Source of the DNA: an uncultured Desulfatiglans sp.
GTDB taxonomy: Bacteria; Desulfobacterota; DSM-4660; Desulfatiglandales; Desulfatiglandaceae
Length of the DNA stretch: 64,000 nucleotides
Assembly (NCBI GenBank): GCA_900498135.1
Contig: LR026961.1
Coordinates: 4,643,435 to 4,707,434, forward strand
Direction of reading: 5' to 3'
Below, in pieces: positions 17,961 through 27,007 of this stretch (position 1 is the stretch's first letter; the number at the start of each line of letters is the position of its first letter). The notes beneath the pieces were generated by a model. The model was not told the DNA's origin and did no database searches. It was given only the letters and a program-made list of their open reading frames with translations. Made by a program: the position numbers and the translations under genes.

Positions 17961-20213
17961 TCAATTCGCCGAACGTACCTGTCGGCCTTTTCCCCCCCGC
18001 GGTTTCGGCAGAATCACCGGCAATTCTATCCGCAGCAGGATGCGCCCTTCGATCTCGCGCTGGACGGTGACCTTGCCTCCGTGCCGGTGAATGATGACCT
18101 TCGCCAGAGGCAGGTCCTTGATATCGGACCCGGTCTTTCCCGTGATGCGCGGGAAGAAGAACTGCTCGAGGTCCTCGTCCCCGAGGCCCTCCGCCCGGTG
18201 GCTGATCTTGACCACGCAGGTGCCATTCCTCTTCTCTGTTGCGACGAGCAGTGAGTCGTTGCGCGGCGAGGAGACTACAGCATGCTTCAGCAGGCACTCG
18301 AAGGCCCGGTGGAGCAGATCGGAATCCCCCTCGATCGACTCCAGCGCCGGATCGAAGATCGTCTCCAAATGAATTTGCCTCACCTGGATCGATTCTTCCA
18401 ACTCGTCGAGGCAGTGCTGCAGGCTTTTGTTGAGGTCTACGCGGGAGACCGTCAAGGTAAACGGCTCGATGGACGAAAGGATGATCTGGAGAATGTCCTC
18501 CAGGCGGGCAACCTCCTCCACGATGATCTGGGCGAACTTGTAATGGGGGTCATCCTGGGACATGGCGTTGCAGAGGCGCCGGGCGAACCCCCCCGCAATA
18601 GCCAGCGGGTTGCGGATCTCGTGGGCGAAACGCGCCGAGATCTCACCGAGGACACGGATCTCTTCCGTCTGCAGGGTCCGCTCCTGCAGGTGCTTCAGCT
18701 CGGTGATATCGACCATCGTGCCGTCCACCCACTTCACATTGCCGTGCTCGTCCAAGGCCGGGATGGCGTGATCGATAAAAATGAGTTCTTCACCTTTTCT
18801 GGATTTGATGACCCGCTCGACGCGCAGCTCCGCCCCGTTCTCCCAGCAGTGCCGGACCATGTCGTCTTCCGGCCCGCCGGTGTATCCGCAGACCTTCTCC
18901 CACCAGAAGCGCTTGTTGCCGACCGCCTCCTCGATCGAATACCCCAGCTTTTCAGTAAAGTAAGGGTTCAGGAACTCGGTCGTCCCGTCATCGAGCAGAC
19001 GATAGACGATCAAGGGGATGTTCTCGACCAGCGTGCGGTATTTCTCTTCGGAGGAAACCAGGTCGGCGGTGCGTTCCTGCACCTTGCGCTCGAGCGTACG
19101 GGCGTAGTTGGCGATCTCGCGCCGCCGCGCCTGAAGCGAATCGAGCATGGTGTTCAGGGAGATCGTGAGCCTGCCCATTTCATCTGAGGGCCTGATCTTG
19201 AGGCGTTTCTCCCGTCTGCCCCGGGCGATCTCGTCGGCGTCTTCAACGATCTCGACGATCGGCCGGACAAAGAGATAAGCCACCAGCCACGTCAGGGCGA
19301 ACGACAGAATGATGCCGACGCCCCCGACGAGAAACATCAGGTTGCGTGTCTTCTCGAGTCGCCGCATGATGGCTGAGCGGTCGACCTCGATCTGCACCAG
19401 GGCCACCGTCTCACCGTAAAAATCACTGACAGTCCCGAGAAGCACCGACCTGTCGGGCGCGCCGGCGGGCGAAATCAGCATCCGGGGCCACCCCGAGCGC
19501 AAATCCCCGTTCAGGGGGAACGGGTCATAGAACGCGTGTCCTTTGACCGTGGTCGCCAAAAGGATGTAGTTGTCCTCACCGCGCTTTTCATAAACCGTGA
19601 GATCGGTTTGCCATTCGCCCTTCAGCTGATCGAGAAACGGGGCGTCGAAAGGGAATCCGATTTCGACGGTCCCGGCCAGCTCGCCGGCATAATAAACCGG
19701 TGCCACACCCCGGATCCCGAGTCCCGTCAGGCCCCACTCCAGCCCGGAGACAGCCTTGCCGGATTTCATGGCATCGATGACCTCACGCCGGTAGGAAATC
19801 ATCTCCCCGGACTCCTCCGGCATGTGCAGCCGCAGGAAGGATTTCGCGGGCGGGATATGGAAGTGGAACTGCCCGATGCCGAAGTTCTTGCGAAGTTCAT
19901 CGTAAAGAGGGACGAAGGAGCGGTAGAGCCCCTCCCGGTCCCTGAGGGCCAAAGCGGCCTCGGCTATCGGGTTGACAGCGACCATCGTAGCGAGGGAAAG
20001 CGCCTGCGTCTCACGGTGATCGATAACCGTCAGGAAGATCTGATAGACCCTCGCGAGCTCTTTCAACTCCTCGTTCTTGATCAGCTTCTCCTGAGACCTG
20101 AGCCCGATGTAGACCAGCACGGTCGTGCCGATGAAAGAAAGGATGAGAAAGGGGAGCAACAGCTTCCATTTCAGGCTCATCCTCAAAATCCAGTCGGTAA
20201 TCAGCGAGATCAT
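17961..20213 (-). CDS. membrane sensor histidine kinase with degenerate ATPase domain
   Basis: A 750-residue sensor. TM1 is at about 18-37, a periplasmic sensing domain at about 38-290, TM2 near 292-314, then HAMP (RPIVEIVEDADEIA), a PAS domain (about 390-505) and a HisKA helix with His531 in FAHEIRNP. The ATPase boxes are poorly kept: the N box reads LLKHAV (His for Asn), G1 reads SHRAEGLG (no Asp), and G2 reads DLPLAKV. It may bind ATP poorly or act as a signalling platform. The start overlaps the mtgA stop (ATGA), so it is translated with a peptidoglycan synthesis gene. No response regulator is adjacent. Confidence 0.85.
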   Translation of the reverse strand: MISLITDWILRMSLKWKLLLPFLILSFIGTTVLVYIGLRSQEKLIKNEELKELARVYQIFLTVIDHRETQALSLATMVAVNPIAEAALALRDREGLYRSFVPLYDELRKNFGIGQFHFHIPPAKSFLRLHMPEESGEMISYRREVIDAMKSGKAVSGLEWGLTGLGIRGVAPVYYAGELAGTVEIGFPFDAPFLDQLKGEWQTDLTVYEKRGEDNYILLATTVKGHAFYDPFPLNGDLRSGWPRMLISPAGAPDRSVLLGTVSDFYGETVALVQIEVDRSAIMRRLEKTRNLMFLVGGVGIILSFALTWLVAYLFVRPIVEIVEDADEIARGRREKRLKIRPSDEMGRLTISLNTMLDSLQARRREIANYARTLERKVQERTADLVSSEEKYRTLVENIPLIVYRLLDDGTTEFLNPYFTEKLGYSIEEAVGNKRFWWEKVCGYTGGPEDDMVRHCWENGAELRVERVIKSRKGEELIFIDHAIPALDEHGNVKWVDGTMVDITELKHLQERTLQTEEIRVLGEISARFAHEIRNPLAIAGGFARRLCNAMSQDDPHYKFAQIIVEEVARLEDILQIILSSIEPFTLTVSRVDLNKSLQHCLDELEESIQVRQIHLETIFDPALESIEGDSDLLHRAFECLLKHAVVSSPRNDSLLVATEKRNGTCVVKISHRAEGLGDEDLEQFFFPRITGKTGSDIKDLPLAKVIIHRHGGKVTVQREIEGRILLRIELPVILPKPRGGKGRQVRSAN

Positions 20214-20914
20214 CGTCCATTCACCAGCGGCATCAATGCCATGTCTTTTCGGATGCGCTCGATGCGCCGAACGACATCATGGTCCGGCTTGACGGGAGAC
20301 CATCGATGCGGGTTGGGCAGAACAGCTGCCATCGCTGCGGCCTGGGAAGGCGTCAGGCTGGCGGCCGATTGGTTGAAATACCCCCTGGCTGCACTCTCCG
20401 CCCCGGCATATCCCCGCCCCCAGTCGACCATGTTGAGGTAGACCTCCAGAATCCTCTCCTTGCTCCAGAAGGCCTCCATCACGACCGTGTAGTAGGCCTC
20501 CAGAAGCTTCCTGAGCCAGCTTCTTTCCGGCCAGAGAAACACCGTCCTGGCGGCCTGCATGGATATCGTGCTGGCTCCCCTGATCCCCCGGTCCGCGGCC
20601 ATGTCCTTCAACGCGATCGAAAGCTCCGTCCAATCAAAGCCGCGGTGCATCAGAAAACGCTGATCCTCCCCTGCAAGGACGGCGCGTCGCAGGTGCGGGG
20701 ATATCTCATCGAGGGGCACCCACCCGGCCAGCCTCCAACGCTTCAGAACGACACCGCTGTGCTTGAAATAATCCCACAGCATGATCGAATTGAACGGCGG
20801 ATTGACGAATCGAAAGGCTGCCACCTGCAGGGCCGTAAACAGGAAAAACCCGAAAAGGCCTGCCAGCACCCATTTGAGAGGCTTCCTCAGAACGCTTTTC
20901 TTCCTCCGAGGCAA
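20210..20914 (-). CDS. mtgA: monofunctional peptidoglycan glycosyltransferase
   Basis: A 234-residue GT51 enzyme that polymerises lipid II. It has a cytoplasmic tail, one membrane anchor at about 15-35, then the glycosyltransferase domain. The catalytic Glu83 sits in AGEDQRFLMHRGFDW. GASTISMQAARTVFLWPERSW and KERILEVYLNMVDWG are the next two family motifs. There is no transpeptidase domain, hence monofunctional. The start appears to be TTG at 20914, six bases after the mazG stop. It is coupled to the sensor kinase downstream. Confidence 0.92.
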   Translation of the reverse strand: MPRRKKSVLRKPLKWVLAGLFGFFLFTALQVAAFRFVNPPFNSIMLWDYFKHSGVVLKRWRLAGWVPLDEISPHLRRAVLAGEDQRFLMHRGFDWTELSIALKDMAADRGIRGASTISMQAARTVFLWPERSWLRKLLEAYYTVVMEAFWSKERILEVYLNMVDWGRGYAGAESAARGYFNQSAASLTPSQAAAMAAVLPNPHRWSPVKPDHDVVRRIERIRKDMALMPLVNGR

Positions 20915-20920
20915 CCCGGA

Positions 20921-21712
20921 TCACACCCTTTCCTTCCGAATGCCCTGCCACACCTCTGCCTTCCTCTCTCTCGGAACGGCATCGAGATCCAGGCCCTGGC
21001 TCTTGAAACGGCCCTCCACGCGCTCCACATCCTCCTGAAACCTCCGATTCGACAAGCGCAGGAGGTCTTCCGCATGGACACCGCTCACCCTCGCCAGAGC
21101 AGCCAACGAGAACAGCAGATCGCCCATCGCCTGATCGAACCCGCCGCCACCGGCCACCGCAAACTCCAGAGACCGGAAATCCTTCCGGGCCTCATCCAGC
21201 AAGGAATCGGCGTCCCCCGATTCCAGGCCGTATTTCGAAGCGCGCTCCGCCATGCGATGGGCCCTCATGAGAGCCGGAAGGTGCACGGGCACGCTGTCGA
21301 GCAGCGAGGCGGCCGAATCGGCCCCATGGTTCTCATGCTTCTTGATCTCCGCCCAGTTCCGGGCGACCTCTTCGGCATCCTCCACTTGCGCTTCGCCGAA
21401 GACATGAGGATGCCGGCGGATCATCTTCTCGATGATCCCGTCGAGCACGTCCAGCACGTCATAGGCCCCTGTCTCCGATTCGATCCGGGCCATGAACACG
21501 ATCTGAAAGAGGAGATCCCCCAATTCCCCGCAGACATCCTGCGGATCGCCCTTCTCGACCGAATCCACCACCTCGTAGGCCTCTTCGAGGAGATACCGCT
21601 TGATGCTGTCCACCGTTTGTTTCGCATCCCACGGGCACCCGCCGGGCGAGCGCAGCCGGTCTATCAGCCGGCACAGTTCGATGAAACGCTTTCCAATGCT
21701 GTCCCAATCCAT
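20921..21712 (-). CDS. mazG: nucleoside triphosphate pyrophosphohydrolase MazG
   Basis: A 263-residue tandem MazG protein that hydrolyses NTPs or dNTPs to monophosphate and pyrophosphate. The N-terminal domain begins RLRSPGGCPWDAKQT, then LLEEAYEVVDSV and GELGDLLFQIVFMARI supply the EExxE and ExxD metal ligands. A second MazG-like domain occupies the C-terminal half (GDLLFSLAALARVSG). The ATG at 21712 is preceded only by GGAAG. A frame running further upstream translates repeat R3 and is rejected. It sits in a run with cvpA and mtgA. Confidence 0.92.
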   Translation of the reverse strand: MDWDSIGKRFIELCRLIDRLRSPGGCPWDAKQTVDSIKRYLLEEAYEVVDSVEKGDPQDVCGELGDLLFQIVFMARIESETGAYDVLDVLDGIIEKMIRRHPHVFGEAQVEDAEEVARNWAEIKKHENHGADSAASLLDSVPVHLPALMRAHRMAERASKYGLESGDADSLLDEARKDFRSLEFAVAGGGGFDQAMGDLLFSLAALARVSGVHAEDLLRLSNRRFQEDVERVEGRFKSQGLDLDAVPRERKAEVWQGIRKERV

Positions 21713-21719
21713 ATTTAGC

Positions 21720-21893
21720 TTCCATCCGGAAATGATTTCCCGGCAGAACCCCGTTTCCATCCGGAAATGGTCTTTTTGGCCAATCTCGGCGTCAATCTGC
21801 ACGTTTGCTTGTGCGGTAACCTGCAGGTCGCCTCCGCGCAAACGCTTGATTTCCTTGATATTGGCCAAAAATCCTCATTTCCGGATTGGAAAC
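21720..21893 (+). repeat. dispersed long-hairpin repeat, copy R3, inside the cvpA-mazG run
   Basis: An extra end module (21720-21752) is followed by the core at 21753-21893, with arms GTTTCCATCCGGAAATGG and CCGGATTGGAAAC. The central stem is partly worn (GGTAACC-TGCA-GGTCGCC). It starts 7 bases from the mazG start and ends 3 bases from the cvpA stop, so it fills the whole gap. Confidence 0.92.
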
Positions 21894-21896
21894 TAT

Positions 21897-22448
21897 TTAT
21901 TTCGCTTCGGACCGGTCCGGCTCTCCGGATTCGCCGCCGGTCCATTTCTCCCCCCGGAACTTTCTCTTCCACTGTTCATAGGTCTCCGACGGTATCTGCC
22001 CTGCCACGAACTGGCAAGACCGGACGACCCAGGGATACAGCTTCGACTGGGTTACAACCGGCGAGGCCGCCGGGACGAAAAAGTTGATGATCACCATACC
22101 GAGATAAAGCACCACCATTCCCTTGACAAAGGCTACGGCCACTCCCAGAGCGCGGTCGAGCCAGCCGAGGAAAACCTTCTTGAATGCCGCTTTGAGAGCC
22201 AGGCTGAGCACATTGCAGGCAACCATGATCGCCAGCATGATCAGGGCGAAACTCAGCAGAGAGAGAAAAGGCCAGTCCGGAAGAAACCCTTTGAGAAGAC
22301 CCGTCAGATTCGCCTCGAACCGAAAGGCGGCGAGGAGCCCAAGCACGACCCCCGCGAGTGATCCGACCTCACGGAAGAAACCACGGAAAAGCCCTCTGAC
22401 CAACAGAAAGCCCATCAACGCTATGATCAGAATGTCCAGCCAATTCAT
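21897..22448 (-). CDS. cvpA: CvpA family membrane protein
   Basis: A 183-residue inner-membrane protein of the colicin V production family. It opens with the typical NWLDILIIALMGFLLVRGLFRGFFREV and has four hydrophobic segments at about 5-20, 25-45, 62-85 and 102-123, then a charged tail. The biochemical role of the family is unclear; it is linked to envelope homeostasis. It is the first gene of the leftward run toward mazG, and a plausible promoter lies about 160 bases upstream. Confidence 0.85.
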   Translation of the reverse strand: MNWLDILIIALMGFLLVRGLFRGFFREVGSLAGVVLGLLAAFRFEANLTGLLKGFLPDWPFLSLLSFALIMLAIMVACNVLSLALKAAFKKVFLGWLDRALGVAVAFVKGMVVLYLGMVIINFFVPAASPVVTQSKLYPWVVRSCQFVAGQIPSETYEQWKRKFRGEKWTGGESGEPDRSEAK

Positions 22449-22603
22449 AGGCTATCAACCACTGGACCGCATCCCGGAAAACCGAAGCGCCGCGTCCGGA
22501 CGGCACTCGATGCCATCGAGCCGTACCTGTTTTCCAGTCCGGGAAGATCCGCCCCGCCGGAAATCACCCTCATAAAGGCTGCATCCACATCCTTCAAGTT
22601 TTC

Positions 22604-22632
22604 ATTATAGGAGAGTATCCATCCTCAGTCCA
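22604..22632 (-). promoter_or_regulatory. putative promoter for the cvpA-mazG-mtgA run
   Basis: On the minus strand TGGACT (22627-22632), 17 bases, TATAAT (22604-22609). The -10 is perfect and the -35 matches four of six. The leader would be about 150 bases. Confidence 0.5.
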
Positions 22633-23272
22633 GAAACGAATACCGGCGACAACCGCAGGCCCAGCCCCGGCATAAACATGCATAGCCGTAGCCATTCGGC
22701 CAGCAACATCGCCCGATCTCCACCCGCCCGCCTCCGCTTTCTGTCTCCCCGGGGTGCATGCGTCGGGCTAAACGGAAGAGCAACCGGATTGCAGCGGTCT
22801 CGCAAACGCCACCGCCGGAAGAAACTCGCGGGCCTGTTCCCGCCTCGAGGCAAAAGCGCCTTCAGGAAAAAACACCGGACGTCCCCTGTTCGAGAGCAGG
22901 CAGCCGTTCGGGGCAGCATACGAAAAAAGTGGCTTGAAGACAATCGATGATTCCTATAGACTGCAGTCAGGACCGGGGAAAATCAACGCAACATCTTGAT
23001 GTGCGATCCCTTTTTAGAGCAGGGCTTTTCCATTCCGACCGGAATGGGCGAAGATCTGCCGGCCTTGGAGGCATGCTGGACAAACCCTCTGGTCGCAGGC
23101 CCGAGAGCGACGCTCAGGTCCAAGGCCTGCATTCCCCGGAAAATGAGCGCACCCACGAGCACGCCGCAATGGGGGAGGGACGAGCCACACGCGGGAGGCG
23201 GGCATTCGACAACGGCCTGGCAGCCACTCGAAAGGGCTCCGCTGGAGCCCATCCGAACCGGGAGAATATCGC
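22633..23272. other. gene-free stretch
   Basis: I see no convincing gene or structured RNA here. Short open frames on both strands have no ribosome site and no recognisable sequence. A weak promoter-like pair (TTGAAG, TATAGA) lies near 22933-22959 and could serve the rightward small regulator gene. Confidence 0.5.
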
Positions 23273-23458
23273 ATGAACGAACAGGAAAAAATGGTCTACG
23301 ACGCTATGGTCAAGGCCGGCGCGCCGGTTCGCCCTGGAGACATCGCCAAAAACATCGGCATCGACGGCAAGGAGGTCTCCAAAATCATCAACTCGCTGAA
23401 AAAGCAAGGCAAGGTATTTTCCCCCAAACGCTGTTTTTACGCTCCGGGCTCCGAGTAA
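23273..23458 (+). CDS. small winged-helix DNA-binding protein
   Basis: A 61-residue protein that is almost only a winged helix-turn-helix: MVYDAMVKAGAPVRPGDIAK, then EVSKIINSLKKQGKVFSPKR forming the recognition helix and wing. It resembles the minimal MarR/BlaI-like regulators. GGGAGAATATCGC precedes the ATG. It lies 48 bases before hsp20 in the same direction, so it may be a local regulator of the chaperone and protease genes. That role is inferred from position. Confidence 0.75.
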   Translation: MNEQEKMVYDAMVKAGAPVRPGDIAKNIGIDGKEVSKIINSLKKQGKVFSPKRCFYAPGSE

Positions 23459-23506
23459 ACACCTGAAAACGCCCCCCGGCGACGGACCCGTAAAGGAGGA
23501 CGAACC

Positions 23507-23953
23507 ATGCTTGAACTGACGGTATGGAAAAACCAGCAACTCGACGACCTCAGAAGAGACATCGACCGCCTCTTCGACCGGATATGGGCGGATTTCGGGA
23601 TCTCTCTCCTGCCCGGTGAATTCGTCCGCGGACCTGCTGTACACATGGCCGAAAACGCCACCACCTTGATCGTTCAGGTCGAATTGCCGGGCGCCGATCC
23701 GGATTCGCTGCGGTTGAGCGTAATGAAAAACGTCCTGCTTGTCCAAGGAGAAAAACCGGCTCCTTTCGCCCGCAGCGCGGGCAGGGATCGAGCCGTTGAA
23801 AACGTCTTCACGCCGTTTGCCAGGCGCATCCAATTGCCCTGCCGCGTCATCGAGGATGAGGTCGAGGCCACCTTCGCAGACGGAATCCTACGGGTCGTTT
23901 TGCCCAAACAGCTCAAGGCACGCTCATCCAGCATACGTATAACCGTCGCTTGA
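23507..23953 (+). CDS. Hsp20/alpha-crystallin small heat shock protein
   Basis: A 148-residue small chaperone that holds unfolded protein. The N-terminal arm (about 1-40) includes LRRDIDRLFDRIW. The alpha-crystallin domain (about 42-140) contains VQVELPGADPDSLRLSV, VLLVQGEKP and the closing AFADGILRVVLPK-like motif (EATFADGILRVVLPK). The usual C-terminal IxI appears as SSIRITVA. AAAGGAGG precedes the ATG. The Lon-like protease gene follows after 52 bases, so a holdase and a protease are probably made together. Confidence 0.9.
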   Translation: MLELTVWKNQQLDDLRRDIDRLFDRIWADFGISLLPGEFVRGPAVHMAENATTLIVQVELPGADPDSLRLSVMKNVLLVQGEKPAPFARSAGRDRAVENVFTPFARRIQLPCRVIEDEVEATFADGILRVVLPKQLKARSSSIRITVA

Positions 23954-24005
23954 TCTCCTCTCCACCCCCCCTGTCAACGCTCTGGATGAAACAAGGAGGA
24001 TATCG

Positions 24006-26498
24006 ATGCCCAGAAAGAAAAAGACCCCTGAGGTCCCTGTAGAACAGTTGCGCTGGCGTCTCGAACCGGCTGCCTTCGAATTCGAAACAACCAATGACCT
24101 CGATCCGCTCAAAGAGATCGTCGGCCAGGATCGCGGGGTGGAGGCCTTCCGGTTCGGGATGGGCATGGACAAACAGGGGTACAACATCTTTGTGACCGGG
24201 ATTGCCGGCACAGGCCGGATGTCCACCGTCCAGAAGCTTCTGCAGGAAATGCGCCGCACAGACAAAAAACCGCCGGATCTGTGCTATGTCGCCAATTTCG
24301 AGAATCCTGAAGCCCCTGCCCTGATCCAACTCGACCAGGGAAAGGGGGCCGAGTTCAAAAAGGACGTCCACGAACTCGTGGAGACCCTGAAAAAGGAGAT
24401 CCCTCAGCTCTTTGAAAGCCAGGAGTACATCAGCCTGAAAAAAGAGATCATGGAGACCTACGAACAGAAGGGCAAGAGCTTCTTCAAGGGCCTGGATCAG
24501 AAGGTCAAGGAAGAGGGGTTCGCCCTCGTAGACATCCAGATGGGACAGATCAAGCGGCCGGAGGTCATGCCGGTCGTGGACGACAATCCGGTGCACATCG
24601 ATCAGCTGGAAGCCATGGTCGAAAAGGGACGCTTTCCGAGAGAGGAATTCGAGGTCCTCAAGGCGAAGCAGGCGAAGCTGCGCGAACAGATCGACCAGAT
24701 CTTCCTCGAACTGCGGGATCTGCAGAAGGAGGTCCAGCAGAAGATCGAAAAAATGGACCGGGTCGTTTTCATGAAGAACGCCTCGGAGCTGACCGACCCC
24801 CTCTCCGCCAAGTTCAAGAACGAAAAAGTCACGGCCTTCCTGAGCGCCATGCTGAACGACATGGCCGACCATCTTCAGATCTTCCGACCACCGCAGCACC
24901 AGGTCCCACCGGAAATGGCCGGGATCCTCCCGGAGTCGGACCCTTTCCAGCCCTATCAGGTCAACCTGCTGGTCGACAACAGCAAGCAGGAGGGGCAGCC
25001 GGTCATCGTCGAGAATTACCCGACCTATCGGAACATCTTCGGCGCCATCGAGCGCATTGTCGACCGCCACGGGCTGTGGCGCACCGATTTCAGCAAGATC
25101 AAGGCCGGCTCCTTCATCAAAGCGAACGGCGGCTATCTGGTCATCAACCTCCTCGATGCCATTGTCGAGCCCGGGGTCTGGCAGGCCCTCAAGCGGGCGC
25201 TCAAGAGCCGGAAGCTCGAGATCCAGACCTACGACCCCTTCTACCTTTTCACCACCAGCGGCCTCAAGCCCGAACCCATCGAGATCGACACGAAGGTGGT
25301 GGTGATCGCGGACGCTTATGTTTACTATCTGCTCCTCGCCTATGACGAGGACGTCCAGAAGGTCTTCAAGGTTCGTGCGGACTTCGACACGAGCATGAAG
25401 AAGACGGACGAAAGCATCCGGCAGGTCGCCCGGTTCGTGAAGCGCACGACCGAAGAGGAGGCCCTGAAGCCCCTCGACCGTGGTGCGGTGGCCGCGCTCG
25501 TCGAAGAAGCTGTGCGAATGACCGGACGGCAGGAAAAGATAACGACCACCTTCCCCGGGATCGCCGACCTGGTCCGCGAGGCCAATTTCTGGTCCCGTGA
25601 AGACGGACAGGACATCGTTACCGCCAAGCACATGGAAAAGGCCATCGAGGCCCGCATCTACCGCGCCAACTTGATCGAAGAGCGCATCCAGGAGATGATC
25701 GATCGGGGCACCCTCATGATCGATGTCGACGGCGCCGTGGTCGGCCAGGTCAACGGACTTGCGGTTTACAGCCTCGGGGACTACATGTTCGGCAAGCCCT
25801 CGCGGATCACCGCGTCCACTTCCATGGGGCGCGCAGGGATCATCAACATCGAGCGGGAAGCGGACCTGTCGGGCAGCACGCACAACAAGGGCATGCTGAT
25901 CCTGGCCGGGTACCTTCGCAAGAAATACGCCCAGGACAAGCCCCTGACGATGAGCGCCAGCATCGCCTTCGAACAGTCCTACGGCGGAGTGGACGGCGAC
26001 AGCGCGTCCTCGACCGAGATCTATGCCCTGCTATCGAGCCTTTCCGGGGTGCCGATCAAGCAGACCCTGGCGGTCACCGGCTCCGTCAATCAGAAAGGCG
26101 AGGTGCAGGCGATCGGAGGGGTGAATCAGAAGATCGAGGGGTGGTTCGATTGCTGCCGCCTGCGGGGACTAACGGGCGATCAGGGCGTTTTGATCCCGGC
26201 AAGCAACGTCCAGGACCTCATGCTCCGTAAGGACGTCGTGGAAAGCGTCGCCGGCGGCCGTTTCCACATCTACCCGGTCAGCACCATCGATGAGGGGATC
26301 GAGATCCTCACGGGCGTCACCGGCGGCGAGCGGAAGGCCGACGGCACCTACCCGAAGGGATCCATCAATCAGCTGGTGGACCTCAAATTGCGCAGTCTGG
26401 CCGAGGGGCTGAAGGAATTTGCGGGGGAAGAATCGTCCAACGAGTCCGCACCCAGAAAATCAGGCAAAAAACACTGCGGTCATCCGCGGCTGAACTGA
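24006..26498 (+). CDS. Lon-related ATP-dependent protease (AAA_32/LonC-like)
   Basis: An 830-residue Lon-like serine protease without the Lon N-terminal substrate domain. The nucleotide site near residue 60 reads VTGIAGTGRMST, an Arg replacing the Walker A lysine. A coiled-coil insert (about 150-270) follows, then the AAA lid and protease domain. The catalytic pair is Ser666 (DGDSAS) and Lys709 (NQKIEG), 43 residues apart as in Lon. AAGGAGGATATCG precedes the ATG. The stop overlaps the next gene's start by one base. It probably degrades misfolded protein with Hsp20. Confidence 0.92.
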   Translation: MPRKKKTPEVPVEQLRWRLEPAAFEFETTNDLDPLKEIVGQDRGVEAFRFGMGMDKQGYNIFVTGIAGTGRMSTVQKLLQEMRRTDKKPPDLCYVANFENPEAPALIQLDQGKGAEFKKDVHELVETLKKEIPQLFESQEYISLKKEIMETYEQKGKSFFKGLDQKVKEEGFALVDIQMGQIKRPEVMPVVDDNPVHIDQLEAMVEKGRFPREEFEVLKAKQAKLREQIDQIFLELRDLQKEVQQKIEKMDRVVFMKNASELTDPLSAKFKNEKVTAFLSAMLNDMADHLQIFRPPQHQVPPEMAGILPESDPFQPYQVNLLVDNSKQEGQPVIVENYPTYRNIFGAIERIVDRHGLWRTDFSKIKAGSFIKANGGYLVINLLDAIVEPGVWQALKRALKSRKLEIQTYDPFYLFTTSGLKPEPIEIDTKVVVIADAYVYYLLLAYDEDVQKVFKVRADFDTSMKKTDESIRQVARFVKRTTEEEALKPLDRGAVAALVEEAVRMTGRQEKITTTFPGIADLVREANFWSREDGQDIVTAKHMEKAIEARIYRANLIEERIQEMIDRGTLMIDVDGAVVGQVNGLAVYSLGDYMFGKPSRITASTSMGRAGIINIEREADLSGSTHNKGMLILAGYLRKKYAQDKPLTMSASIAFEQSYGGVDGDSASSTEIYALLSSLSGVPIKQTLAVTGSVNQKGEVQAIGGVNQKIEGWFDCCRLRGLTGDQGVLIPASNVQDLMLRKDVVESVAGGRFHIYPVSTIDEGIEILTGVTGGERKADGTYPKGSINQLVDLKLRSLAEGLKEFAGEESSNESAPRKSGKKHCGHPRLN

Positions 26499-27007
26499 TG
26501 TTCCATCCGCCGCCTCCGCTTTCAGGCTCCATCGAGGACCGCATCGAGTGGGCTGATGCCTGCTGCGAGGCCGCTGAACGGAGGCTGCGCTCCGACAAGG
26601 GTGTAGAGGCGCTGCTCTCCCGCTTCAGACGGGCCGCGGCGGGCTCCCGCGAAGCCCTGCAGTCAACCGGGATCGTCGAGATCTGCCGCCGCTGCGATGC
26701 ACTGGAGGGCGGCTCATGCTGCGGGGCCGGCCTCGAAAGATACTATGACGCGGTGCTGCTCCTGATCAACCGGCTCCTCGGGGCCGCCCTCCCCAAGCGG
26801 CGCCAGGATCCCCGCTCCTGCTTCTTTCTCGGCCCGGAGGGCTGTCTCCTCACCGCGAGGCATGTCCTGTGCGTCAACTATGTCTGCCGCAAGATCACCG
26901 ACCGCATCCGCCCCGAAGGCCTTGCCCGATTGCGTAACAGGGAAGGCGAGGAACTCGAGGCGCTGTTTCTCCTCCACGAGCGCATCAAGAAGGTGCTGAA
27001 GTCATGA
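26498..27007 (+). CDS. Cys-rich YkgJ-like putative metal-binding protein
   Basis: A 169-residue soluble protein with a cysteine array: CRRCDALEGGSCC in the first half, then SCFFLGPEGCL and VLCVNYVC. The arrangement resembles the YkgJ/CxxCxxCC family, thought to bind zinc or an iron-sulfur cluster; its function is not established. It overlaps the protease stop (TGATG) upstream and the methyltransferase start (ATGA) downstream, so all three are translated together. Confidence 0.72.
   Translation: MFHPPPPLSGSIEDRIEWADACCEAAERRLRSDKGVEALLSRFRRAAAGSREALQSTGIVEICRRCDALEGGSCCGAGLERYYDAVLLLINRLLGAALPKRRQDPRSCFFLGPEGCLLTARHVLCVNYVCRKITDRIRPEGLARLRNREGEELEALFLLHERIKKVLKS

Noticed and set aside
21713-21868. 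Extended N terminus of MazG through the repeat
   Set aside because: The extra residues translate repeat R3 itself and are absent from MazG proteins; ATG 21712 gives the normal length.
22605-22943. 112-codon leftward frame in the gap between cvpA and the small regulator
   Set aside because: Arg-, Pro- and Cys-rich low-complexity translation with no ribosome site; it also overlaps the likely cvpA promoter.
23913-25883. 656-codon open frame opposite the Lon-like protease gene
   Set aside because: It is a shadow of the GC-rich gene on the other strand, which has clear Lon motifs and a good ribosome site.
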